Part shown: positions 32,725-44,900 of the stretch, piece after piece
How positions within the stretch are numbered: the first letter of the stretch is position 1
Layout: each line of letters opens with the position of its first letter
Assembly (NCBI RefSeq): GCF_027942865.1
Contig: NC_134526.1
Location: 11,502,284-11,566,283, forward strand
Direction: 5' to 3'
DNA length: 64,000 nucleotides
DNA from: Odontesthes bonariensis
Lineage: Eukaryota; Chordata; Actinopteri; Atheriniformes; Atherinopsidae
Notes under the pieces: generated by a model
What the model was told of the DNA's origin: nothing
Database searches by the model: none
The model's input: the letters and a program-made list of their open reading frames with translations, nothing else
Made by a program: the position numbers and the translations under genes

Positions 32725-35700
32725 TCATGACCACCAGAAGCTGACAGAGAAGCTGACTTCTAAGGATCTGACATAATGCCAGTGTTTGACGGGGATGAAC
32801 AGCACGTCTCCGGGCTGTAACACGCATTCCAGATAGGGAGCTTTGGCAAACTCAGGGAAGCGCTCAGCGTCCGGATTCTCCACCTCCACCTGCACAGAGG
32901 AATTCAGAAATGGAAAATACTGGATTGATTTGACAGTTCCACATGCGCTTTCTGTATGGACAGACTTGTCAGTCCCACCTGACTGGTGTTGTGAAGAAGC
33001 TGTGACTGATGAGGGTAAAGTTTGTCTGTGTCCTCCGGGGAATACAGGCGGATGTATTTGCTTCCCACCACCTGATATATATGTAAGAGGAAATCCCATG
33101 TGGTTAACAAACTGTGACCAGGTGTAACATGTTTTGACAGTAACTAGATTCAGGAGGCAGGGTGGTTGTTGTTACCTGAGCCAAGAAGTTCTGCTGAGGA
33201 TCTTGGTGAAGAGGAGATACTGTGCCTGCAGGTCCAAACCATGCATTGACTGTAATATCATCTTCGTCTCCTTCACCGAGACAGCAATAATCTGGGATGC
33301 GGATATCTTCCTTTAACTCTGGTATCTAAGGGAAAATAAACAAAATAACAAATTTTGCTTAATTTCATTCAGTAGATATATTTTTCCCTGACAAAATTTT
33401 TTTTTCAACATTTCCCAGCAAGTATGCTCCACTATAAACGGTCAAATCATTCAATGCCATGACATATTCACTTCAAACTCATTCACTCGTATAGTATCTT
33501 CCTCGGGTCAACCATGCCTATTTCATACAGAACCAGGCAAAATGTTTGGACACAACTGCCAATTCTGACCAATGATGTGATATCTTTGTGATAAGAATCA
33601 CACGATTCTTCCAAAAGGAAAAAAAAAAAAAAAAGGAAACAAGGTTAAATTGGCTTAAAGGAGCTCATATCATGCATAATCCCAATATCTACAGTCTTTT
33701 TAAGCTTTCTTCTATTAGGTTTACATGTTTAAAGTTTAAAGGCTATCCACTGTTCAATACTGCAGCACCTCCTGTTTTCTCTTATCTGAAATGATAGTAA
33801 CTGATTTGTCCTTTTCAGTGTTTTTAAAATAGCCAAAAGGCAGGAATAAGGCAAATGTGTTTCATGGTGTTGTTGAAAAGTAGAGGAAGAATAACCGTGA
33901 CTCCAAACGAGGCATTTTAGAAGCCTCCTCCTGAACGGCGTTTTTCAGGGGACAGAATAATTCTCTTTGGTGTCACTTCTGGCTCTTTAAAGCTGCAGGC
34001 AATCTAAATCTAAATAACCTTAACAGTTAAAAAACAAACCTATGTAATATCAAAAGAAAAGCCAGAGGCAGACCTGATCAAAAAGCTGGTGTTGAGCAAG
34101 ATAACCCAAAGTTTTCACACCATCCTGGGAGGTTTGGACCTGCAAAAGAGAAAAATTGTTAGAAATCACATGGAATGTGGAGAAGAATGCAGCTTCAGGG
34201 CTTCAGGGACAAGGATGCGCTCACTTTATTTAGAATGTATCTGTCAATGAATTCGTTGACCGTAAGCAGCGTTTGGGACCAGTCCACGTCCGTGTACCTG
34301 GATCCCATCTCTACAGGAACAGTCCGACAGCCGGCCACAGACCTCAGGTAATCTATGCTTTTCAGGAAGTGGGAGCACCAACAAGATGACATCATCAAAA
34401 AGGATTTCAAGTTTATCAGTCAGTCTGTGAACCCTATCAAATGGTGGAAACAACACAGTGACAAGCCCAATGCAGAAACAGCTGAACACCCCGTCAGCTC
34501 TAGTTAGTTGTCCCTCTGTATGAGGGTCCTCCAGGTTTCCCCTGCCCTCAGCTGATTAAGTGCACTTAGCTGTCATCACAAGTGTATGTCAGTCTGATTA
34601 CATGGCTAGGTTGAATATAAGTGGAGTTGTTATGTTTCACAAAGCTAGAGGCTAATGTTAATACTGCAAAGCTCATTTTGACAGACAGAATACAAAGTAG
34701 CTTTCTACTTTAACCTTGTGAATGTTTGCGTTTAACAAAGCACAAATAATAAAAGGGCCTCTGTGGACATCACAGACACAAGCAGGCCAAACAATACTGA
34801 AGGAATGGAAAATGTTCAACTGAAGCAGAATGTATTCTGAGAAAACCAACCTCCAGGGGTGTTTGTTGAGTGCAGGCCAGTGGTCGACGATTCTCTCTAA
34901 AATGACTGGTTTGAGGGGGATCAGGTAGTTTGTATTGAAGCTTTCCAGCGAGGGACACTTGATCCTGGAAATGGCCAACTCTTCTTTGATTGAAGGAACA
35001 CGTGGGCTCACAATCTTTGCTCTCTGTTAATGGTGTCAGATTCAAACGTGGTGGGAACATGTCAGTTCAGTTCATGCTTTAGGGGAGAGTATCTTTTTAT
35101 AAGAAAGTTGAAAGTAGTGATGGCAGAAAGAAAAACGTTTGAGAGATCCAATCATTTGGAACAACTGATTTGGACAAAGAATCGATCTTTTGGAACGTTC
35201 AAAACATATCTCCAAGGCAACATCCGGTGGCCAGATTTGAAAATATTACACTCAATAAACAGTGATGTGTTTTTGTGTTTGTTTATAGTATTATATTTCA
35301 ATTAGTCAGTATTTTTAGAGAGTGCTTCTGTACGTTTAAATATCTTATTCAGAAAAACAATCTGTTCAACAGTGATAGGACTGAGACGGTTTCTCCTCTT
35401 GCTTAAAATCCCTGCTTGGTAGCTCGAATGGAGAGATATGTCTTGGTCAGCTGGATCAGATAAGGGAATATAGCGGTGCGATGGGTCCAGTAATCTAGAG
35501 GGTCGTCTTCTCTGGGTAGATACGGGGCTGAGAGATGGCGCTGAACCTCAACAGTAGCATCAGCAGTAACACCTACCCTGCTGTCAAAAACAACCCAACG
35601 GCTCTCTTTATTAAGTTCACTGGCCTGTGGTACTGTAGTGGATGATGTCGATGGCACACAAGAGCTTGCCTGTGCTTGAGAAGCGGTTCGAATGACAGCA

Positions 35701-37232
35701 CAGCGCTCAGATGTCAAAGCATTCACAGCTTTGGCTGCATTTTCTGAACATCCAAAAAAATCGAGGATCTAAAGGAGGGGACACTGCCCGGATGCTCTCA
35801 GGCTCCATCCCACATCACTGCCTTAAATTCATGTGAAGATTACTGCTTAACTGAAAGGCAGTTGGGCTTGTTAACCTCTCACCTTTTTCATGAACCTTGT
35901 GATGAATTAAGTTTGTCTACTGGAATTATTTTTGAAGCAGACAGCTGACCTGGGACGCTTTCTATTATATCTATATATCCATTTCAGTTTTATAGATCCA
36001 AAATCCATATTTCACTGTTTTGATTTTTGCTGAAAGGATTAGAAAATTGAAAGGACTAAGGAGCAGGTACTCAGGCCTGTGGATGTGCTGATTTTCTTTA
36101 TATTCTATGACATTTAATTTAATGTAATTTGGACAGCTGGGGCAAAACAATTGTAATATTTGGGAAAAGTACGACTATAGGTATGAAAATGCGACTGGCA
36201 TTAATTCACTTCGTTCAGATATTTCAAGACCTTATTAACGTAGAAAAGAAATAGCAGATACAGGAGAACGATAAATAGCTGTTGCAGCCCTGCTCTGCGT
36301 ACGATTACTCACCGACACCTCAATGTTTCTACAGTTTTTAGATGACGTTTTTCAAAGGCAGAGAATCAAAAACACGTAATCCAGAAAACAACCCAGCTAA
36401 CCCTGGTCTAAACAAAGCCACCTGACCTTTGAGAATGTGTGGCGCTTCATCTTCACTGACATCTGACCAGCCACAACAAGATGAAGGGCAAAAAATTAAA
36501 TGCTTTTATAAAGATTTCCAACGGCTTACTCTCAAATGTCCTCGGCCATGAAGGTAACTTTGAATTATTTAGAATGTAATGTAAAAAAAACCACAAAAAT
36601 CAAACAATTTCCTGTGCACACTACATAAAACTAAACTAACCAAATTTCCATGGATAAGTCAAGAAATATTTTCTATTATTTAAAGTTACTTTTAGTGATA
36701 AGCATATAAACAAAAAATTTATGATCAAATAAAGTCGCTAACACACATGAGCACAACTAATAAAAAGGCGACTGACCTTGACCTCAACATGTTCACTTTC
36801 ATCCTCATCTTTAGCGGTTTTCCTAAACTCACTTTGCAGAATCCGAACAAGAGTCTGAAGTATATTTTCCATGATGGCTGCACCCATGAGTAAACCCATG
36901 TCACAAGTCCTGACAGCCTGCAGGATCTCATCCTCTGAAGGATTTTCTCGACACAGCGCGGCCACTTTGAACAGGCAGCCGTAGGAGTAAACTCGCCGCC
37001 ACTCTTTGTCCACGTGCCTCCACGTCCCCGTGTTGAGTCTCTCCCACGAAATGTCCAAGACGATCTGAGCGTTGAGCATTCGGCTGGCGCTTGTTGTGTC
37101 ACAGTACAGCTGCCGTCTGGACCGTTTCAGCATTTCCACGACACTTGACTCCACTTTGTCACTGAACTGCAGTGGAAACTGTTCTTCATTCGGAGGCAAA
37201 ATAGAAGATATTCTTGACCACAATAATGCCAT
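32725..37232 (-). CDS. kdm8: kdm8 (jmjd5), JmjC-domain oxygenase
   Basis: Fe(II)/2-oxoglutarate oxygenase; the mammalian enzyme is known as an arginyl C-3 hydroxylase and has also been reported as an H3K36me2 demethylase and in cell-cycle control. Seven coding exons: 36777-37232, 34851-35023, 34225-34357, 34074-34139, 33176-33325, 32979-33071, 32725-32889, phases consistent, giving 411 residues (human 416). The N-terminal helical region holds [20 protein letters not shown] and [11 protein letters not shown]. The JmjC domain follows with the iron triad H316-x-D318 ([11 protein letters not shown]) and H395 (KHWHYVRS); the protein ends FSVSFWWS, as in the family. The start at 37232 is chosen because the upstream exon's frame closes. 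It is an apparently intact enzyme. Intron 1 holds a hAT transposase relic. Confidence 0.95.
33326..34073. other. kdm8 intron 4
   Basis: A 0.75-kb intron with an A run (33617-33634) and no other feature. Confidence 0.75.
34358..34850. other. kdm8 intron 2
   Basis: A 0.5-kb intron; nothing recognised. Confidence 0.75.
35024..36776. other. kdm8 intron 1 (between coding exons 1 and 2)
   Basis: A 1.75-kb intron. A decayed hAT element occupies roughly 35115-35815; the remainder is AT-rich unique sequence. Confidence 0.7.
35320..35800 (-). pseudogene. hAT transposase C-terminal relic
   Basis: On the minus strand, DPRF near 35770 is followed, after a frame slip in a T run, by [14 protein letters not shown]. 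Then comes the hAT dimerisation-region pattern ([33 protein letters not shown]). After a short deletion, SKRRNRLSP and EQIVFLN continue in another frame near 35340-35400. At least two frame breaks make it inactive. The surrounding element probably begins at TAGTGATGGC (about 35115), but I found no matching target duplication. Confidence 0.8.
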
Positions 37233-37254
37233 TGATGAGAAGGTCTTTATGTAT

Positions 37255-38720
37255 TCTGTGGGATGGAGAACGGAGGTAAGTGAAGGCCCCTTACTAATTC
37301 AGACTGAAGCCAGGATGATTAAGCTCTTATCTGAACTGAATTTGCATCCACACTGTTTGGAGACTGTCTAATTTGGAACAATTTTCTGAAATTTTTCAAA
37401 GAGAAAGGCTGGAAAGTATTTGCTTGTGTGCTCATCTGGCAATGGGCCCATCAGTGAAACAATCGGCTCTAACTACCCTCCATCATCACATGCACACACA
37501 GGACACTTGTTTGTTCCATCACTGAAAGCTTCTCTGCTGCAGGGAAAAAGGCTTAGACACCCAATTTCCAAACTGGCAAACACAAAACACAGGTGAGTGT
37601 ATCCTAAGCCAGAGCTGTGCATGTGTCGACGACAGTTTGTCGCATGATTTTTGGAACAGCCAACTCTGCCTCCCTGCAACTTCATCCATGTTTGGATCAT
37701 CTGCGTTGCTAGAGATACTGACAGTGTATGAGGCAGCCAACTCCGAGCACCTGATTCATGCTGAGGCAGACTGAACATAATAAAAATTAATGACTGTATT
37801 TAGTTTGCTACATGCCGAAGGTGTGACCCTGAAAGTTCCCTGGGGCAGATTTTTTTCAAAAGCCACAAGGGACATTTGTGCTTTGAATATAAAAAAGAAA
37901 TTCCAGTCATTTCAAAGACTATTTTTTTTTTATCTACTTAGGCTTGTGTCCAAGTCCTAACACTTGGTTAATCCCCAGTTTTTAAGCTAAAGAAGAAGAA
38001 GCTCAGTAGAGCTTAGGATTGGATAGTTACACAGTTCTCCAAAATGACCTCATTAATAACTTTCAACTGAAAACATCAGAAGAACTCTCATTTTTAGCCT
38101 GACTATATCCCCATGTTAAAATTCCGTCTGGCAATGTATGCATTACATAATGTCCAATTTCCATATTCTAACAGTTTCAGAAAAGGTACGATACAAACCA
38201 TTCTTTCAGAAACAAATCAATCAGGGAACTCATGACACCTAATGATAAAAATATCCATAAGCATATTCACTGTGAAGTCGAAGTAATGCTCCAAAAAGTT
38301 GAGCATATGTCCCTAACTAAATATATTGTTGGAAAGTGATAAAATAATGAAAAATCACGTGCAAATATTTAAAATATGGTATTTAAAGTCAGGTAAAGGA
38401 TCCTAAATCTATTACATATTTAAAGCAACCGTTTATAATCAGCAAAGGCTGAAAAAAACAAAGACATTTGGTGTTAATTTGAGATAAATGTAGAAAATAA
38501 CGTTGCAAGTTTAAGGAGTAATATTAGTTTTCCATTAGTTTGGTTTGATAACACCTACAGTTAAAGCCGACCGAAGCTAAAGCGGAATTAAATACCAATA
38601 AGACCGCATTTACCTGTTATTTCCAGATTTCCACAGCGAATCCGATAGTTTCAGAAAGTGGATTGCTCATGAAGCTACAACTATCAGCCGCCGCCGGTGG
38701 GACAAGAAAAACACACCGGA
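37255..38720 (-). promoter_or_regulatory. kdm8 5'UTR exon, intron and promoter region
   Basis: A noncoding first exon ends with AACAG|GTAAAT at 38614 and splices to CCCACAG|AATAC at 37255, leaving 23 nt of 5'UTR before the ATG at 37232. The exon carries a 17-codon upstream reading frame (38617-38670). GC-rich sequence (GCCGCCGCCGG near 38690) lies just upstream. The exon's 5' limit near 38720 is a guess. Confidence 0.55.
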
Positions 38721-41099
38721 AGGAAACTCGAACAATGGGAAACATTGGTTCCACGTTGCACTCAAGGTTGTCATAAATGTGTGAAATGACCAAGATCTAC
38801 ACACGATTAACTGCAACAGCTCAATTTTCTCACAAATGAACAAATTTCAAGCATGAAGTGGTATTTTTTTTCTTTCTTTTAAGAAGTAAATATGCATTCA
38901 TTCACTTGTCCAGTAGATGGTGGCAACATCTTTGCATGTGTAACCTGAAAAAAAACAGATAAGGTAGCTGGCAAAAACAGATAAGGTAGCTGGCAAAAAC
39001 AGATAAGGTAGCTGGCAAAACCAGGCTGGCATCTTGTAATGTGACTGAACTCCCGGACACCTACCAGCCAACAGAAAAACTACCAACTCTACACATACTC
39101 GTTTGTCATGTGTGGTGTTCTGCTATGCCTACACCCTCCTACATGCCACTCCCACACATTTGCCCAAAGCCTCCTACGTAGTCTTGTGGCAACACAGAAA
39201 TCTGTTCATCTCTCATCTGAGCTCTGTCTTTCAGATTTTCAACCAAGTGTAGCCAAGCTCGCTCAGTTAAAACAAAATAGTGCTCTGGTGCCAGCACAGC
39301 CTCATTCACGTACATTTTGACTCAGAGGTTTTACATCCGTCTCAACAGGTGGACAACATCACTATGTTGCCTTGAGACAACAGCTGTCATGATAAATGTT
39401 GGCATAGTTTTTACACAGATGTTCTTTTCCTCTCCTTTCACTGCTCCTGAAGGTAAATGCAGATCAAGGACTGACTCATACATTTCTCCTCACAAGAAGC
39501 TGAGACGTCTTTTTGACGTCACACAAAGATTTTTGAGTTCTTCATAGTCAATTGCTTTTTAACTGGGAGATAACCTGAGCAAACATGATAGGAAACCTTC
39601 TAGAATCTACGTCTAGAATCTATAAGCTCTCTACACTCTTATCAAATGTCAAACACTCTCTGCAATTCAAATATTCTCAGTGCAAAGCGCAGAGCTGTTC
39701 TTGTATGTAAAGCAGATGAAAATAAGAGAGAGACAGGCTGCCTTTCCAGGAATCTCAAGGGATTTGAAATAACGTTTCAGGCATTTCTATTCACTCTCGC
39801 TGTGTAAACAGCAGAATTCTCGTGGCTCGATCTATTGTTCTCTTACTTTCACGGAGGTGAGAAATCACTGTGATGGCCACAATAGCAGTGTTTTCATTGT
39901 TTTGGGGGTTTGTATGCTCTTGCTTCTGCTTATGAAATACGGAGAAAGGGAAAAAGGACAAAGCAGATAGCATTTGATAAGTTGCACTAAAATAAGACAT
40001 ATCCCTGCATGTAATATGAAAAAGAATATCAATGTCAGCTTGTATTTGCAACTAAAAAAAGGTCACTGGCACAGATGTATCTGTATTTGTAATATATATT
40101 CTGAGACGGAGACACCCACTCTCAACTGGTCAAACACACTGTCTTCATTATTGTTTGGGAATCCGAGAGAGACAGTACTAACAACATGATGTGAATGCTG
40201 CGATTGTGCATCTCTGCCTATGTGAACAGTCGGGGTGGTCCCAGCAGAAAAGACTGATGTATTATTCACACATGTCCGACTCCGTGGTTGTAAAGACAGT
40301 GTGGGGCTGCGCTGAAGGTCACAAGTCTGGCAACGCTGTTCCTCCCTGTGCTGTCAGGGCTGCCTTCATGTGCAGGGGTCAGTGACCTTTCTCCTGTTTA
40401 TGTGGAAGGAGAGGTGATTGCTGTCTTTTCCTCTCAGGGTCTTGTTAGCGCGTGTCATTCAGAGAATATTTCACAATTTCATTCTAAAATATTGTGTTAT
40501 CATATCTATTTTTTTTAAATGGACCTTAAGGTATTTTCAAAAAGTTTTAAAAGAACCTTCACAGACCCAGTTGACCAGAGAAGACAACTGGAAGGTACAG
40601 CGATAAGGCTAAGGGCAGTACATGAATCCCAGTGAAAATCAATTAGATGTTTTTACACACAGTTTTTGCATAGATTATGCACACACAGTGGTTTAGATAT
40701 AGTTGGAAGGGATGCCATAGATACATTTTTTTAAGGGAATTCAATTTCACAATCCCAAAGCATTGTTTTAAAAAAGCTGAAATTGATCATATAAATTGCA
40801 TCATACAGAAGTCATTTTATTTGCCCTCCAATTAAAAAAATCAATTATTGATCTGATGTAGGAGACATGGCTGAAAAGGTCCTGGACATTGTATTAACAT
40901 GTTAAATGTTTCTGACACAAGGAATTATCTCATTTCATTAATTCCAACAATCTCTCCACTCAGATCAAGAAAAAACTGCTTTTGATTTAAATGTAAGCTT
41001 GTTTTCCGAAATGATTTAGCACGTAAGTCCTTTATATTTAATACAACAACAAGTATTGTGTGCTTTTATCAAATGTGAAATATTTCAGTTTCATGAAAA
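38721..41099. other. Intergenic, upstream of kdm8
   Basis: No coding exon I can support. It contains a 22-bp tandem repeat (38951-39016); otherwise unique AT-rich DNA. Confidence 0.6.
38951..39016. repeat. 22-bp unit tandemly repeated three times
   Basis: Three identical 22-bp copies in a row, each containing CAGATAAGGTAGCTGGC. Each unit carries AGATAA, a GATA-type site. Confidence 0.95.
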
Positions 41100-41375
41100 G
41101 ATTTTTGTAGGGCCGGGCAACGATTCAAATTTTTAATCTAATTAATCACATGATTTCCCTGATTAATCGCGATTAATCGCATTTGTACGCAAAATCCAGA
41201 AATGAATTCAAAAGTAGTGTATAGCTTTTAGCATTTAGTTTTACTTTAAATGTGCTGCCATATGAATGAAAGTGCCATAACATTTGATGTGCAAACACAC
41301 TTTTAACATCAGTATTTTTATGTAGTTTTTATGTAGAAGCCTCGCTCCACTGTTTGTTTCCTTGAATGACTTGTA

Positions 41376-41558
41376 TCAGTTGTGTTTTGCCTTTAAGTGA
41401 TATTTTAGACTGGAACTACAACGGTGATAAGACAATTCAACTTGGCAGTGTTTAAAGATGACTTTGGTTCTGTCGACTCCGCCGTCTGGAAGAACTTTAA
41501 AGTGAAAATGGCCGAGTAAAAGTTCCGTACCCTTCTCCATGTTTGGTGGATCCGCCAA
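41376..41558 (-). pseudogene. BED zinc-finger fragment of a hAT transposase (ZBED-like)
   Basis: Sixty codons with KVLPDGGVDRTKV, then KHCQVELSYH and SLKYHLKAKH. This is the N-terminal BED DNA-binding finger of hAT/ZBED proteins. One expected cysteine (VICxxC) appears as Phe (VIFKHC), so the finger looks damaged. The catalytic part of the transposase is missing. Confidence 0.8.
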
Positions 41559-41654
41559 TTACTTTCATTTCTGGTTCCGCAGCAGACAGCAACAGACTTT
41601 TACAAAATAAAAGCCTGTGAGCAACAGACTTTTACAATAAAAAAAAAATAAATA

Positions 41655-41870
41655 AAACAGGTGGTTTGTGGCGTAGTGGGTTGAGCAGGCGCCCCATGTA
41701 CAAGAGGCAATAGTCCCGCATCAGATGGCCCTGTGCTGCGTGTCGTGCCCCCTTCTTCCTGTCTCTCTGAACTTTCCTATCCATTGAAAGCACAAAACCC
41801 CCCCAATTATTTTCTTTATAATACACTTTTTTTATTTTTAAAAAAAATAAATAAATAGAAAAATAAATAA
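41655..41870 (+). mobile_element. tRNA-derived SINE-like insertion inside the hAT element
   Basis: It begins near GGTGGTTTGTGGCGTAGTGG; TGGCGTAGTGG fits a Pol III A box (TRGYNNARNNG). A pyrimidine-rich body (CTTCTTCCTGTCTCTCTGAA) follows, and A-rich (AATAAATAAA) sequence borders both sides. The B box is degenerate. Exact ends are uncertain. Confidence 0.55.
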
Positions 41871-41968
41871 AACATGCGTCAATGCGTGATAAAATAGTTA
41901 TCGGCGTTAAATAATTAATGCGTTAACGCGATAATAACGAGTTAACTCGTCCCAGCCCTAGATTTTTG

Positions 41969-44900
41969 ATGTAAAGGGTTATTTTCGGAGACATTGTTTG
42001 GAATCTCAGCTGTGTCTGACTCTGAGCAGTAAACAATTAATTTGGTGTTTGCCATTATAAATCCTTTTCAACCTGGGTTTCAGCAACGGCTCAGAGTTTG
42101 CCAGCAGTCAAACAGGGCAGCAGGGCTGCACAGACCATAACTGCCAGCAACACACTCCCAGGGGCCTGCGAGGGTAAAACCACCGGGACGCCACAGGAGG
42201 GATGTAATCACCACCATTACGCTCCAGGTGCTGCTGAAATAAAAGATGGATACAAGCCTCCGGTGGCGTTGCCATGGATCAGAATCCAATTAAACACTGT
42301 TTAGTTTGACACAAACTGCCAGTCGTAGCCTGTTGACTCATGAAATTAATGTATTGTTGAGGCACAAAGACACTGTTGCCACAGAGAGTGCAGCACGACC
42401 TGAGGCAGTAACCATTTGAACTCCTGCTGCTTCATTCTTGGATCCTGTAAATTTTGCTATGCGATTGAAGTGTCAGAATGTGCAGCATAATGTCACATCT
42501 GTAATTACAAATTTAGCTTTTGGTTGTTGGTGTTGCTTTGGAGGTCATGTGTTTTCTTAACATTGCACACAAACATACATCATGCAAGAGTCGCCAAGTT
42601 CAGTGTCACATTTATCCAGAAGGCAATTTATGCATACATAAAAAAACTTGCAGCAGTTAAGGGTTGCTACATTCCTTGGAAACCTGGTAATGGATATTTG
42701 GAAATGCTCTGGAGAGGTAACAAATGAGAGGTGTAAAGTTAAATGTCCTGTGAAATCATCAGGAGATCTGAAACAAGCTGCTTTTACAGCCTCGGGGAGG
42801 TTTCCAAAGACAATTATCTCAAGCACACCGAGCCCTCAACTCAGTGTGACTACGGGTCAACGTTGCAGGTCTACTCACTTACAGATGTTTCTGGTAAGTC
42901 AGAGGCAGGGATGATGGAGCTTCCCCTGGGTCACTGAAAAGACACGGGCTCTAAGCGTAGTGTTCCTCAGAGTGATGTTAGCAAAATGCTCCTGCAGGTG
43001 CTCACTTCCAGTGGCTTAATACAGGACGCTGGAGCGCAGGCAGTCCGTCAAAACCACTTTGGATCATATTAATACAACCAGGTGTGCCCCTGCAGTCGGA
43101 GCTCAGGTGACACCTGCTACTTCCCTTTAATTAGAACACAAACAGCTGTTTCAAGATAGACAGAGAGGGGGAGGCTCCCCAGGTTAGTCTGCCTCCTCAC
43201 TCAGCACTTGATACTGGTCACATCTGATTATTGACACAGGCCTTGGGTAATGCTGGTACATGAATCAATAGTGGGCAGCAGGGAAATATATGGTTTAACC
43301 TCATGTAGGGTATGAAATAATAATAATGACGACATTGAGTGTGTTTGCCAAATTGAATAATCCCCTGTTTTTAACTCTGCAGAATGTTTATAAAAGCAGT
43401 ATTGCGCTTCTGGCAAAAAAAAAAGATTCACTTCTGACAAATATGACTCACTTGCTAAGCAAGGTGAGGATAAAAGTGGAGGCAGTCTTCACCTCGTTAT
43501 TCTAGCACTGTGAAGAATCTTCAGTGGGCTGCAAGCTCTGAGGGTAGTTTAGGTAGCTTTGATCTTTCTTGGATGCAGTAATAACCATGGCGCATATGAA
43601 GAGAGAGGGTATCATCTCGAAATATGATTTCCCTTTGGTTCTCTAACAGGGCTCAAAAGAGGTGGGTGGTCAGCTCCAGGGGCTCTGCAGGAAACTCTTA
43701 GCTCCTGACAAGGTGCAGGTGTAAGCTCATACATACAACCATGGCAGCTGAACAAAGTAATATTACTCCAAATGTCCTGGTGGCCCCTGTAGCTACAGAA
43801 ACTGTACCTGCTACATAGTCTGTACATCTACAAGTTATAAGCTGGAGGATCTGTCTAAGAAACAGTAAGGGCTGAACGACACTGGTTTTGACAATGTCCT
43901 CTTCTCATAACTGGCAAATGTACAGTAAGGGATTTTTTCAAAATATATACAACAGTGCTGTTTTTATTCTTTCCTCGAGCAAGACAGAATCTTAATCCTC
44001 TCCAGACTTGTCCTGCAACTATTAAAAGGTCAGTTCAAGATAAGAGGTTCAATTACCAGCAGAGAGCAGTGTTGTGACAGCGAAGTGCTTCCCCATCACT
44101 GCACTCTAATTTAGTATGCAAAGAGGAAACACAGATAGTTGTCATGTTTTCTTTGTTGAAAAACTCCAAAGACTTTTCATCAGGTCAGATTTATAAATGA
44201 CATCCGGAACACAACAGCGTAAAGCTGTAAAGCAGAGATTAAGACTTCAACACCCAGTGAAGAAACAAGAATGTACACATAAAACTCCTAAAACCACAAA
44301 AAAATAAAAAGGGTTTCCTTGCTTTTAAATGTACAGCACCATGGTTTTATTCAAGTAAAGGAAATGTATGTTTTACAGGTGTAGAAAGAAGAGTTTCAAC
44401 AGAGAACTCTTATCTGAAGCACTAAACTACATTGTCAACATAACCTGACCACAGCAAGCCTTTTAACAAAATCTAGAGTTAAAGTATGAGTGCTGCATGA
44501 GGAATAAATTAAAATTTGCACAATTTGTATCTATTACAAGTACTTACAAGTACAAAAAAATATGCTTTATTATTTTCTTTATATAACAGATGCACCCACA
44601 GGTGTCAGAGGACCAAAAGGCATACAGAAATAAAAATGAACATGCTCTAAAACCGCATAACAGAGAACTCACCTGAGTCAAGAATGCCTTTTGGTTGTTT
44701 GTGAGCAAATCAAATCTGTGGGTGTCTGACCTTGGCACATATTACCAGTTTCGAACTGGGTCAGCAGTCACCTTTACTTGTGAAGAGGAGTCTTTTTATC
44801 AGCTGTGCACCAGTTGAATGCTTTGAATGAATGCATCCACAGAGTTGCATGTCGGTGTATGGGAGGGTAAATGTTTGCACTAGTTTGCAGCGGAGGGAAG

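Larger units (their letters stand above)
41108..41960 (-). mobile_element. Internally deleted hAT element with BED-finger relic (853 bp)
   Basis: The ends are TAGGGCCGGGCAACGATT on the left and TAGGGCTGGGACGAGTTAAC on the right (read on the other strand). The exact 8-bp duplication GATTTTTG is at 41100-41107 and 41961-41968. Subterminal ATTAATCGCGATTAATCGC and TTAACGCG palindromic motifs are present. The element keeps the first part of a transposase on the minus strand and has a SINE-like insertion in its right part. Confidence 0.92.

Noticed and set aside
42557..42826. 89-codon minus-strand frame in the gene desert
   Set aside because: No domain, no splice context, composition like surrounding DNA.
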